From Terriglobus sp. TAA 43 (GTDB taxonomy: Bacteria; Acidobacteriota; Terriglobia; Terriglobales; Acidobacteriaceae): 64,000 nucleotides of DNA. The translations under genes and the position numbers were made by a program. The stretch lies in the NCBI RefSeq assembly GCF_000800015.1, contig NZ_JUGR01000002.1:372001-436000 (forward strand), in the 5' to 3' direction. The notes beneath the pieces were generated by a model. The model searched no databases and was not told the DNA's origin. It saw only the letters and a program-made list of their open reading frames with translations. This document shows, piece after piece, positions 54,817 through 63,174 of this stretch; the first letter of the stretch is position 1, and each line of letters opens with the position of its first letter.

Positions 54817-55326
54817 CTACAAACTCCAGACGTCCTGAAGACTCTTTGCTGGTCGGTCGACCCGACGTTTGCCCTGACTCGTCCATTTGTGCGCGTCAGC
54901 CGTTAGCACAGTCTCTAACAAACGCTCCGGCGTGTAGTGGTTGACCGCCCACCTACGAATAAAGCTGTAGGTTTTCAGAAGCCATCTACAGGCTGCCAAA
55001 CGTTCTAAACGCTCGGTGCTGTCGTCGACCACAATGGCGAGAACTGCACGCAATCTGCGGTCCTCATGTACCTTCGTTCGTGCCGCAGTCAATGACTTGC
55101 CATTCACAATGCTCGCGGCAGGGCCGGTGTTGAAGAGATTTTTTATGGCGCCGTCAAGCCACGGTTGAGTATGCGCGACCACTTCATCATCATCGTCACT
55201 CGGCATCTGTACGGCATCGACGAGTTCCGTGATGAGCAATTCTGCTGCTACCTCGCGTTCCGTTCCTGGACGAGCGTCGTCGCGAACGATTTCGCGTAGC
55301 TGGTCAATGTTGCTGGGGTTGTTCAT
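54817..55326 (-). CDS. Hypothetical protein of the element
   Basis: A 169-residue unknown protein, acidic in the first half (MPSDDDDEVVAHTQPWLDGA) and basic in the second (HKWTSQGKRRVDRPAKSL). It overlaps the upstream gene by 4 bases and is followed by the terminator at 54664. It has no obvious domain. Confidence 0.65.
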   Translation of the reverse strand: MNNPSNIDQLREIVRDDARPGTEREVAAELLITELVDAVQMPSDDDDEVVAHTQPWLDGAIKNLFNTGPAASIVNGKSLTAARTKVHEDRRLRAVLAIVVDDSTERLERLAACRWLLKTYSFIRRWAVNHYTPERLLETVLTADAHKWTSQGKRRVDRPAKSLQDVWSL

Positions 55327-55628
55327 TCGTCTCCTTCGTTCGTGCTGCCAGCGACACGCGCAAGGAACGCCGCAACGGTTTCGCGCGACTCTTCGTGTCC
55401 GCCTAGCGTGTCGGGTGATGCTTGGTCGTCCTCGTCCCGTTTATCTTCTGACCGGCGCAGCGAGCCCTTACGCAATTCATTCTTGTCGTGCCGCTCGAAG
55501 ACACCGAGTAGCAATTCAACGGCACGTAGCCGCCGCTGCTGGGGTGCCTTCTCGTCCGCGATTATCTGCTTAAGGCAGGAAACCACTTCTCGGTATCGAC
55601 GCCTGTTCAATCGTGCTCTTACTTGCAT
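55323..55628 (-). CDS. Small charged hypothetical protein
   Basis: A 101-residue protein: N-terminal helices (RRRYREVVSCLKQIIADEKA) followed by an acidic and basic tail (RRSEDKRDEDDQASPD). First gene of its two-gene unit; the 21-bp box ends 14 bases before its start codon. Unrecognised. It could be a regulator or a DNA-binding packaging-type protein; no evidence decides. Confidence 0.6.
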   Translation of the reverse strand: MQVRARLNRRRYREVVSCLKQIIADEKAPQQRRLRAVELLLGVFERHDKNELRKGSLRRSEDKRDEDDQASPDTLGGHEESRETVAAFLARVAGSTNEGDE

Positions 55629-55642
55629 CTGATTGTTGTTCT

Positions 55643-55663
55643 CCTACACAACTAGAGAACGAC
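55643..55663 (-). promoter_or_regulatory. 21-bp box, copy 2
   Basis: Minus strand GTCGTTCTCTAGTTGTGTAGG, 19 of 21 bases like the copy at 51982-52002, immediately upstream of the 55628 start. Conservation at two operon fronts suggests a shared promoter or operator. Confidence 0.5.
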
Positions 55664-56149
55664 GAAAAATGGAACCATAAGGGGGCCTTATGTGGCCGTA
55701 GCCATGTACCCACAATGGGCATTTATCTGTACAGGAGTGTCTTTCTAGAGGTGAAGTGTGCAAAGAGGCTCGGAATCATAGGGTCCCCTTTTGTGAATGC
55801 CTATCAGATACGCGGGACCACGTAGGGACGTTACGGACAGGGGATGGTTGGATGTTGGCCGCACCAGCTCGAACGATGCAGTCGATACCCCGGCGGACTC
55901 CCCCGGCCACCCCTTCGGGAAGCATGCTTCTGGGACTCCTACGCCTCCCAGGGACGTTAGTGTCTCCGTGCCGATATTGGCACGCGGAGAACATAGACCT
56001 CTCCCTGAATGCTCGGACGATTGGATAAGCGAGATGTGCCACAACGAAAGTAATCCTGAAGGCCGCGATTTCAGGCTTGCACTGCCTGGACGCTTGCTTT
56101 ACATTTCTATCTGCGCTCGTTGATTGAAACGTAAAGGACGATCTGAACG
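55664..56149. other. Intergenic region between divergent units
   Basis: About 490 bases between the 55628 unit (minus) and the serine recombinase (plus). Short frames on both strands show no protein-like pattern or binding sites. No repressor gene is present. A short inverted repeat CTCCGTGCCGATATTGGCACGCGGAG at 55965-55990 is the only structure noted. Confidence 0.4.
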
Positions 56150-56839
56150 ATGGCATCAGGCAAGTTTGTCTCCTATCTGAGAGTCAGCACAGTGAAGCAA
56201 GGCGATAGTGGTTTGGGCCTGGAGGCGCAACGCAGCGCCGTGACGAGCTATCTCAATGGCGGCAAATGGTCACTATTGAAGGAGTCGTTGGAAGTAGAGA
56301 GCGGCAAGCGAAACGACCGCCCTGCTCTCGCAGAGGCGCTGAAGCTCTGCAAGCGCCACAAGGCAACCCTCATCATCGCGAAACTGGACAGGCTCGCGAG
56401 AAACGTCGCATTCATCGCGAACCTCATGGAGAGCGGCGTTGAGTTCATCGCCGTGGATATGCCACAAGCAACGAAGTTCACAATTCACATCATGGCCGCA
56501 GTTGCCGAACAAGAAGCAGAGGCCATCTCCAAGCGCACCAAGGCAGCACTACAAGCCGCGAAGGAACGCGGCACAAGGCTAGGAGGCAGGCGCGTGTCTG
56601 TGGCCAAATTCGCGAAGATCGCAGTGGAGGGCCGCAAGATCGCGGCGGCAGTGCGGAGTAGGAACGCGGCATCCTACCGCGATGAAATCCTCCCCATCAT
56701 CGGAGAGATTCAAACATCCGGCATCACGACTCTCAGCGGCATCGCGTCGGCGCTGAATGAACGCGGCGAGACAACCAGACGAGGCGGTCAATGGTCTGCT
56801 GTCCAGGTGATGCGCGTGCTGAATCCGGCCACCGCGTAA
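56150..56839 (+). CDS. Serine recombinase (resolvase/invertase family)
   Basis: A 229-residue small serine recombinase. The catalytic serine is S13 in SYLRVSTVKQG; arginines in AKLDRLARN and the helix QEAEAISKRTKAAL are conserved. The C-terminal part (SGITTLSGIASALNERGETT) resembles the DNA-binding Recombinase segment. AAAGGA lies 11 bases upstream of the ATG. As a second recombinase beside the tyrosine integrase it may resolve multimers or invert DNA. Followed by a good terminator. Confidence 0.92.
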   Translation: MASGKFVSYLRVSTVKQGDSGLGLEAQRSAVTSYLNGGKWSLLKESLEVESGKRNDRPALAEALKLCKRHKATLIIAKLDRLARNVAFIANLMESGVEFIAVDMPQATKFTIHIMAAVAEQEAEAISKRTKAALQAAKERGTRLGGRRVSVAKFAKIAVEGRKIAAAVRSRNAASYRDEILPIIGEIQTSGITTLSGIASALNERGETTRRGGQWSAVQVMRVLNPATA

Positions 56840-56865
56840 CCTCCTCCTCACCATCCACACAATCT

Positions 56866-56888
56866 GCCCCCGCCATTCGGGGGCTTTT
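56866..56888 (+). terminator. Terminator of the serine recombinase gene
   Basis: A perfect 7-bp GC stem (56866-56872 with 56878-56884), loop CCATT, followed by TTTT. Confidence 0.9.
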
Positions 56889-57055
56889 CATTGCCTGTTC
56901 GCGGGTAGATGTCTGATGGCGTGAGGGTTGAGTGGCGTAAGACGGAATTGGGAAACGGTTTCCTGTTCGTTGCGTGTGGGAGGGGCGGAGTGTGGGGTAT
57001 GGCCTAGCCGATAGCCCGTGAGCCTGTATTATGGGTCCGAATCCTTAATCAGATC

Positions 57056-57616
57056 ATGCAAACCTGGAAATGTACCTTGATACGCGGTGCAGGCTTCGGC
57101 GCTGGCTTCGCTGTCGCAGCAGCGATAGTCTTCGTCTCAGTCTTTTGGTGGAATGAAAGACCGAAGCCGTGGTCGTCGAAGGCAATCACTTCAAAGATAG
57201 GCGAACTGACGATGCAACGACGGGGCGAGGAATTGCACCTAGACTTCGAGTATGCATTGAAGAACAATACCAGGTACGACTACCGCCTACCTTCGGCGCC
57301 GACTGGCAACCTCATGCGCGTCATTAAGGAAACTGGCTCAGTAGCAAAAGTCGAGAATGTTATGTGGCCGGATGTCATGGTCCCGGCCTATCAAACTGTG
57401 ACTGTCAGGTTCGACGTGACATACCCATTCTCTGAATACAACACTACCGCCGCAGAACTCGACGGATCGTCTGCCAGTGGCGAGGGCATCAGCAAAGGCC
57501 TGACGGACTTCGCGGGCAGGCGTCTCAAATCTTCCAAAGATGGTTTCGTCTTCCTCGACGAAGTGAACAGATACCGGATTGAGCTTCCTTCAAATTGGCA
57601 GGCGGCGGCAAAGTGA
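57056..57616 (+). CDS. Single-pass membrane protein, unknown
   Basis: A 186-residue protein with one N-terminal helix (GAGFAVAAAIVFVSVFWWNE) and a soluble domain of mixed strands (GEELHLDFEYALKNNTRYDY; VPAYQTVTVRFDVTYPFSEY). The layout is like that of the 49212 gene: helix plus beta domain. No function known. Stands alone. Confidence 0.65.
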   Translation: MQTWKCTLIRGAGFGAGFAVAAAIVFVSVFWWNERPKPWSSKAITSKIGELTMQRRGEELHLDFEYALKNNTRYDYRLPSAPTGNLMRVIKETGSVAKVENVMWPDVMVPAYQTVTVRFDVTYPFSEYNTTAAELDGSSASGEGISKGLTDFAGRRLKSSKDGFVFLDEVNRYRIELPSNWQAAAK

Positions 57617-57708
57617 TTCATGTTACCCCTGTACAAATCTACGAGCGTTAGGACTACCACGATACGTAGGGCAGTGGCGAGGGGTGTAATGCCGATTTCG
57701 GCCCGGGA

Positions 57709-57888
57709 CTACTTCTTGTTTGAATCTCGGGTGAGCGCCTTCCATTGAAGTAGAGCATAGAGCAAGTATGCCAAGTGCAGTCCCCAAACTGCGGAGTAAA
57801 CCAGCACCAAGTTTCTATGTCCGAGAGGCGTGTCGATAGATGGGTCGAATGGGAAAAGTCGCACGAGTATTAATGCCTTAGTCACCAT
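57709..57888 (-). CDS. CcmD-like small membrane protein
   Basis: A 59-residue protein with one helix (LVLVYSAVWGLHLAYLLYAL) and a basic C-terminus, matching the CcmD layout. It overlaps the CcmC-like gene by 11 bases, and AAGGG precedes its ATG at 57888. In haem export CcmD helps CcmC load haem onto CcmE; that assignment is from context and shape, not strong sequence identity. Confidence 0.6.
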   Translation of the reverse strand: MVTKALILVRLFPFDPSIDTPLGHRNLVLVYSAVWGLHLAYLLYALLQWKALTRDSNKK

Positions 57889-58612
57889 ATGCCATCCCTT
57901 CTGTAGAACTGATCGAACGCAGCGCCCTCTCATGTTCCTGCTTCTGTCGTCTGTACTCCGTGGCATAACGGAAGGAGACAATCAACGCTCCCCATGCGAC
58001 CCACGCGAGAACATTGAACCACACAGCGCTCTGCATCGTTGGAGCGACGCCAGAACCTTCTTCTCCACCAAAGACCGGCGCAGGGTGCTGTGTACGCCAC
58101 CACCGCGTAGACATATACACGATTGGGATGTCCACAAAACCGAAGATAGCTAACACTGCGCAGATGACTCCGCGCCCTGACGAAGCAGTCGTGCGCCTAA
58201 TCATCAAATAGCTCACGTAAATCAACCAGAGCATTAGTGTCGTCGTCAGCCTCGCGTCCCACGCCCACCAAATGCCCCACGCTACTCGTCCCCAGAGTGA
58301 ACCAGTGACCATTCCCAAAGTGCAATAGAGTACCCCCATCTCGGCAGTCGCGAGAGCGAGGGAGTCAGCTTTCATAGCGAGCAGATCGTCTTTTGAACGC
58401 AGATAGAGATAGGTCACGGACGCCAGAAGATTGAGAGGAAGAAACACACCCGCGCCTATCCAGTTGGGAAAGTGGTAGTAGAAGGCCCGAATCATGTTTC
58501 CTTGGTCCGCATCTGGAGGGGATACCCACAGAGCAAGCACCAAGCCATACCCTAGAAGGCACAAGCTAACCACAGTCAATATGACTCGCAACACCTTGCC
58601 CGACGCACTCAC
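57878..58612 (-). CDS. CcmC-type haem exporter protein
   Basis: Six-helix membrane protein of 244 residues of the CcmC/CcsA cytochrome c assembly family. The diagnostic tryptophan-rich motif is WGIWWAWDARLTTTL, with flanking conserved histidine candidates (IRAFYYHFPNW and near TQHPAPV). It starts at a GTG (58612) directly after a TGA of an upstream frame. CcmE, CcmF and CcmH genes are not present on the element, so it may supplement or replace a host component. Confidence 0.88.
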   Translation of the reverse strand: MSASGKVLRVILTVVSLCLLGYGLVLALWVSPPDADQGNMIRAFYYHFPNWIGAGVFLPLNLLASVTYLYLRSKDDLLAMKADSLALATAEMGVLYCTLGMVTGSLWGRVAWGIWWAWDARLTTTLMLWLIYVSYLMIRRTTASSGRGVICAVLAIFGFVDIPIVYMSTRWWRTQHPAPVFGGEEGSGVAPTMQSAVWFNVLAWVAWGALIVSFRYATEYRRQKQEHERALRSISSTEGMAYGD

Positions 58613-58850
58613 TCAGAACCTCCGATTCGGTAATACCATCATCTCACCAGGCGTGGCGACGGCCTCCAGCGTATCGGATACGCGGACGAGGGAAACGGCG
58701 ATCTTTGCCAAAAACGAACTCGGCCCAGTGCGGCGCCAAATAGTTGATGAGATGGCGGCTATCGTTACCAAATTATTTTCATTTTTGCGCTTCGGAAAAG
58801 TGGTGCTAATTTGCCACCTGTAGTCGATTCGTTGATGCCGAGGTTCAATG

Positions 58851-59156
58851 ATGTCACTTACTATTCCCCCTGCCTTGCTCACTCGCACAGACCGCGAGAT
58901 CGACGCAGAGTTGTTCCGGCTCTACAGCCTGCTACGTCGCGCTCCATTACACGATGTCTATGGAGAACCAGTTGCCGATGCGATACGTGCTCAGATAGTC
59001 GTGTTACGTCTGCGGCTCACTTCGGAAGAAGCCGCAGAACGATACGAAGCTGACGATGAGTTTGTCCAGAGCGAAGCGCTGAACGCAGCGGACTGGCTCA
59101 GTGATGACGGAGAATCGCCGTCGGCTGGATTGGGAGCGTCGGCATCGAATAGCTAG
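58851..59156 (+). CDS. Small acidic hypothetical protein
   Basis: A 101-residue protein, helical (TREIDAELFRLYSLLRR-type segment around DREIDAELFRLYSLL) with an acidic C-terminus. GAGG lies 7 bases before the ATG at 58851 (an ATG at 58848 is also usable). Not recognised. Confidence 0.6.
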   Translation: MSLTIPPALLTRTDREIDAELFRLYSLLRRAPLHDVYGEPVADAIRAQIVVLRLRLTSEEAAERYEADDEFVQSEALNAADWLSDDGESPSAGLGASASNS

Positions 59157-59258
59157 GGGGCAGCGGACACTCGCTGCTTCAGGGAACTGAATGATTCTGA
59201 TGCCATGCGCGGCGCGGAGTTGAGGAATCTCAATGGCATAGTAGGGCGGGAGATTCCT

Positions 59259-60443
59259 TCAAGGCGTCCTACTTAGATTGGCGTTCAAAGTGTTCATCTT
59301 CGTCAACAGAAGAAGTCCCCACTCAATGCAGATGTTGCGAAGCAGACGGGCATGTACCCGCGTGGTCTGCAAGGGATGTATTGCCTCGTCGCTGAGGAGG
59401 GTGAAGAGAGGTATGACAAACTGAGACTCTTTGATGGTGATGATTTTGTGGTCCACGAGATAGTTTGTAGTTTCTCCCCATCTGCTGGGGGATGTGCCGC
59501 CGTAAACCACATGAAGCCTCTCACATGCTTGGATGTGTAGATTCTCCAAGAAGCTTCGTAGGTGGCCCATGCTGCTCTTGTAATCGTGCTGGCTAGCTGC
59601 GCCTCGGTAGAGACGTTCTACCTCATCGAGCGAGTCGATGAGAGTCTGCGAAAATCCCAAGTCTTCTAGGAATGTACGCACTCTCTCTTTATCTTGATTC
59701 ACTTCAAGATTGACGTCATCGACCAGGGCACCTTTCAGGTAAAGGAACGCGGCCTCCCGACATTCCTCTGCGACAGCGCCCGCGATGGACGGAATTTCTT
59801 GTAATACGTGTGCATCAGTATTGATTATCAAAGGTGGCGCGTTCAAGCGCGATGCCTTGAGGCCCTTGGACCAAGAGAGCAATCGTTCCGGCATATCTGT
59901 AGCTACCACACCAAGGTCATTCAACTCTTGCTCATTCAAGACTCGAAAATTGAACGCGATCATCCGCAGAAGGTGCAGCAAAAGAAGTGTTAGTGCGGGA
60001 GTGAATGGCATCTGGCTGATCGCACTGACTAACAGTGACGCCTGATGGTTGCGCACGAGAAACTCTGCAATCAGTGGAGTCTCAGAGGTGCAAGCATCTG
60101 AAAATCCCGCTCTAAGTACGGGTACGTTGCGCCTACCGAAGGCCTCTGTATCCCCGAGGCGAGCTGCTATCGCCTCGAAGAAAGATTCATGAAGCGTAGA
60201 CCCTAGGCGTCCCAAGAGAGCTTGGAGAAGTCCATAGTTTTCCGAGGCGAGCGTTACGAAATCAGAATCCTCTCTGACTTGTAGATAGTGCCGACTACGC
60301 TCGATGACGGCGGCTTGTTGACCAAAGCGATTGTCGATTGGCGGCATGAAGATGGGCTTCGTGGTTGTGTATGTCACAGATGGCGACATACGCTCTTGTC
60401 GCAAAATCCGATCTGCCATGCTGAGTGCTTGTTCTAAAGTCAC
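59259..60443 (-). CDS. Unknown helical protein, possibly abortive-infection type
   Basis: A 394-residue soluble, helix-rich protein. The C-terminal 120 residues (SSMGHLRSFLENLHIQACER to HARLLRNICIEWGLLLLTKM) resemble the Abi-C/HEPN-like helical bundle I associate with abortive-infection proteins, but no clear R-x4-6-H is fixed. The N-terminal half has no recognised domain. It stands alone between small unknown genes and SRAP. A defence role is inference. Confidence 0.6.
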   Translation of the reverse strand: MTLEQALSMADRILRQERMSPSVTYTTTKPIFMPPIDNRFGQQAAVIERSRHYLQVREDSDFVTLASENYGLLQALLGRLGSTLHESFFEAIAARLGDTEAFGRRNVPVLRAGFSDACTSETPLIAEFLVRNHQASLLVSAISQMPFTPALTLLLLHLLRMIAFNFRVLNEQELNDLGVVATDMPERLLSWSKGLKASRLNAPPLIINTDAHVLQEIPSIAGAVAEECREAAFLYLKGALVDDVNLEVNQDKERVRTFLEDLGFSQTLIDSLDEVERLYRGAASQHDYKSSMGHLRSFLENLHIQACERLHVVYGGTSPSRWGETTNYLVDHKIITIKESQFVIPLFTLLSDEAIHPLQTTRVHARLLRNICIEWGLLLLTKMNTLNANLSRTP

Positions 60444-60499
60444 GATGCCTCTGAAAACTAGCCCAGGCGTGCTGGGTTTTGATTGAGTGGAAGACGAGT

Positions 60500-61216
60500 T
60501 TACTCCTCGATGTTCGGGAGCATCGCCGTCGTCGTTGTATGGAAGGCCATCGGCCCCTTGCGGCGCGTATCCGATACGGTTGGGCCGCCGGGCACCATCT
60601 CCATACCTTCAGACTCAAATGGTCGAAGTAGGTCCGCCGGTGGGCGTTCCGTCTCGTCACGCGATAACCAACGGTCATAGTCGCGCCGGTGAAGGATGAC
60701 CGGCATTCGTGGGTGTATCTGCGCCATCATCTCGTTCGGTTCAGTGGTCACGATGGCAAAGGACTGTAGCCAGTCGCCACGGCTGTCCCGCCAGGCATCC
60801 CAGATGCCTGCGAAGGCGAACATGGAGGCGTCGGAGAGCGTCAACGTGAAGGGCTTGCCTTGAGCGGTGCCGATCTTGTCCCACTCGTAGAAAGCCGACG
60901 CGGGAACCAAGCATCGGCGCTTCTTGAACGCCTCTCGCCATGAGCCTGTGGTCGTGATGCTTCCAGCGCGGGCGTTGAACATATTCCGGCCCTTGAGGGA
61001 TTCGAGCATCTTGGTATGGAACGGCACCATCCCCCACCGCATCATCACCATCTCACGCTGGCCGTCGTCACGGTTGTCACGGACGATTGGTTGCGTACTA
61101 TACGGGGTGACATTCAGGTCTTCGGGGGGCATGGCGATGTCTTCGATGCCGTGCTGGACATGGAATTCCTCAGCGATGCGCTGCTTGTCACCCTTGCGTT
61201 TGTAGCGTCCGCACAT
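60500..61216 (-). CDS. SRAP-domain protein (HMCES/YedK family)
   Basis: Forms a covalent link to abasic sites in single-stranded DNA and shields them. The catalytic Cys2 is present (MCGRYKRKGD), with Asn in NMFNARAGS, Glu in ASAFYEWD and His in IHPRMPVILHR. Length is 238 residues. On a mobile element it could protect replicating single-stranded DNA. It is divergent from the 61291 gene. Confidence 0.93.
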   Translation of the reverse strand: MCGRYKRKGDKQRIAEEFHVQHGIEDIAMPPEDLNVTPYSTQPIVRDNRDDGQREMVMMRWGMVPFHTKMLESLKGRNMFNARAGSITTTGSWREAFKKRRCLVPASAFYEWDKIGTAQGKPFTLTLSDASMFAFAGIWDAWRDSRGDWLQSFAIVTTEPNEMMAQIHPRMPVILHRRDYDRWLSRDETERPPADLLRPFESEGMEMVPGGPTVSDTRRKGPMAFHTTTTAMLPNIEE

Positions 61217-61290
61217 GCCCCATTCCTTCCCTATCGATTATCCACATCAACGAGCTTTATATTCTCCTTTTCTTCGCCTATATTAGCAAC

Positions 61291-61503
61291 ATGTTTGACC
61301 CCGATGCGCACCTCCCAAAACTGAATCGAGGGATGGTCTATCTGGGTGCATGTCTCATTGCCGGAATTCGCTTAGCGCGGGAGAAGCAGGTCAACGTTCG
61401 CGTGATTCCGACGAGTAATGCAATTGACGAATCCGTGGACCTTGCCCACGAGATATACAACCGCGTCTTCCGAAAGGTTCCAGTGAGGTTGGAGCAAAAG
61501 TAG
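61291..61503 (+). CDS. Small hypothetical protein
   Basis: A 70-residue protein, MFDPDAHLPKLNRGMVYLGA onward, with a helix-rich end (VDLAHEIYNRVFRK). No function known. It diverges from SRAP with 74 bases between them, which include one TTATCCACA match. Confidence 0.5.
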   Translation: MFDPDAHLPKLNRGMVYLGACLIAGIRLAREKQVNVRVIPTSNAIDESVDLAHEIYNRVFRKVPVRLEQK

Positions 61504-61540
61504 GTGGAAGCAGCCTCACAGTGCTGTTAGCCTACTTCCG

Positions 61541-62152
61541 ATGAATCGGCCTTCACTCCTCGCCCTATTGCTTTTTCTCGTTGCCATTAGCAAGCTAAAT
61601 GCTCAAACACAAGTGTCACCGCAACCGGAAGACGCCACGGCTCTGGAAGCGCAATACAAAACTTGCTATGCCCACTACATTCCGGCGGAGCGTTGCTCCG
61701 CTGAGGTCTATCGGCAGCTCAAAGTGGCAGATAGCCACGCATTGACTCCAGAGGCGGCAGCGGCGCTTAAGGCTGTCAAGGCCTATCGCGTGCGGTTGAA
61801 AAACACTGACAGCTTGCAAGTTCAGACGGCGTACGTCGAGAAAGCCCGCTGTCGTGGCTGCGGTGACGATGACCTCACGGTCTGCCTCCAAGTAAGCGCA
61901 CAAAATGGATTCGGAGGATACACTCCAGCGCGTATAGCGGTCATGTATGCAAAAGGTAAAGAACACTGGTTCGATGAGGGAGGAGTGTTCGGCTCGATGT
62001 CTGAGCATTCCAATGGAATGGTTGACCGGTGGGGTGGAGTTTGTAGCGACCCACCGTCGCCTTTCCATTCGAATCCAAAGCTATGGCCGGGAGTTGATGT
62101 AACCGAAGACGTGAATAAAGAACTACATGTTTCCGTATCCCCTACTAGGTAA
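61541..62152 (+). CDS. Exported hypothetical protein
   Basis: A 203-residue protein with a signal peptide (RPSLLALLLFLVAISKLNAQ). The mature part has several cysteines (YKTCYAHYIPAERC; ARCRGCGDDDLTVC; GGVCSDP) that may form disulfides. No known domain. It lies upstream of the Abi-alpha-like gene on the same strand. Confidence 0.65.
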   Translation: MNRPSLLALLLFLVAISKLNAQTQVSPQPEDATALEAQYKTCYAHYIPAERCSAEVYRQLKVADSHALTPEAAAALKAVKAYRVRLKNTDSLQVQTAYVEKARCRGCGDDDLTVCLQVSAQNGFGGYTPARIAVMYAKGKEHWFDEGGVFGSMSEHSNGMVDRWGGVCSDPPSPFHSNPKLWPGVDVTEDVNKELHVSVSPTR

Positions 62153-62197
62153 TTTGCTTCGCACTCATATAGCTGACTTTGAGGAGACGGTTTCTGA

Positions 62198-62998
62198 ATG
62201 GATGAGACGCAAGAATTAGCCAAAGACCTCATCACGGGAACCATCTCAGAGACGACTGCAAAGGTCTTGGAGACGGAGGTATCCCGTAACCTGCTCCTTC
62301 CCGCTGCACAAGAAGTTGGGAAGATGATGGGCCAAGTAGCAGAGATCGCACGCTTCTATGCCAATGATGCCGCTGAGAAGATTTTCACCAAGTGGAGCGA
62401 GAACCGTAAGGGGCGGCCCGTCACGAAGGAGGAGTACAAGCGTGTTTTGCCCTTGCTCCCTTCGGTTGCGTTCGCTATTGACGACGAGATGCACGATAGT
62501 TGGGCGCGTTTACTCCAAGCTACGAGTGAAAGCCGAGATGGTGTGCTCCCGTCTTTCGGTCAAACGCTTTCGCAACTGACACCGGAAGAAGCGCGTTTCT
62601 TAGATCGGATTTGGAAACATGTAACGGCTCCAAATCCTTACAACTCCGGCAAGAGATTCGGGAGAGACGAACTCACCCTCCTAGACCTTCGTGACCTCTA
62701 CAGGCCTCAACTCAATGCGCCTAGCCCCGCCGAGATGAGAGTTCTTAAGAGCCGCATGACCGCCGAGCAGATCGAAGCGTTTGAAGAGATGACCAATTTC
62801 GAACTGATTATCAACGATCTTGAACGACTGGCCCTTCTGGAAAAGGTTGTGAAATTTGGCGCTGATAGCCCATCTATTCACGAGATTGCTGGCGAGAAGG
62901 TCTCGATTCCCGGTCGCAGCGGCACAATGACTAGATATGCCCTCTCTCAATACGGTGTCAACTTTATCCAGGCAGTACGTCCTCCGGTGGGAAATTGA
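62198..62998 (+). CDS. Abi-alpha-like (DUF4393-type) protein
   Basis: A 266-residue protein resembling the Abi-alpha family (DUF4393) of putative abortive-infection proteins: helical, with PLLPSVAFAIDDEMHDSWAR and SFGQTLSQLTPEEARFLDRI and a winged-helix-like end. GAGGAG lies 11 bases before the ATG. It is the last gene before attR, a usual place for cargo. The family call is from memory of its pattern, so moderate confidence. Confidence 0.65.
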   Translation: MDETQELAKDLITGTISETTAKVLETEVSRNLLLPAAQEVGKMMGQVAEIARFYANDAAEKIFTKWSENRKGRPVTKEEYKRVLPLLPSVAFAIDDEMHDSWARLLQATSESRDGVLPSFGQTLSQLTPEEARFLDRIWKHVTAPNPYNSGKRFGRDELTLLDLRDLYRPQLNAPSPAEMRVLKSRMTAEQIEAFEEMTNFELIINDLERLALLEKVVKFGADSPSIHEIAGEKVSIPGRSGTMTRYALSQYGVNFIQAVRPPVGN

Positions 62999-63072
62999 AA
63001 AGAGCCACGCTGATGCAGGTCGTGCTGCGGTTGCAGTCGGTCAGCGTGTGATTCAAAAATCTGGGGCCACCT

Positions 63073-63092
63073 TCGGTCCAGACGTGGGTCCA
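63073..63092. promoter_or_regulatory. Putative integrase arm-type sites, right end
   Basis: TCGGTCCA (63073-63080) and TGGGTCCA (63085-63092), spaced 12 bases apart, match the triplet inside attL. They lie about 85 bases before attR. Confidence 0.5.
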
Positions 63093-63174
63093 GGGTGCCT
63101 AGCAACGGATAGTCTTAGCGGGTCTAACCTATGATTTCAAAGGGCTAAATAGCTGAAATTCAGTCCCTGAGAAA

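Noticed and set aside
58494-58888. Frames of about 80-110 codons on both strands between ccmC and the 58851 gene
   Set aside because: Each has partly protein-like stretches, but they oppose one another and overlap real genes; neither can be supported.
61238-61246. A perfect TTATCCACA DnaA box
   Set aside because: A single copy is expected by chance in a window this size; no cluster of boxes or AT-rich unwinding region accompanies it.
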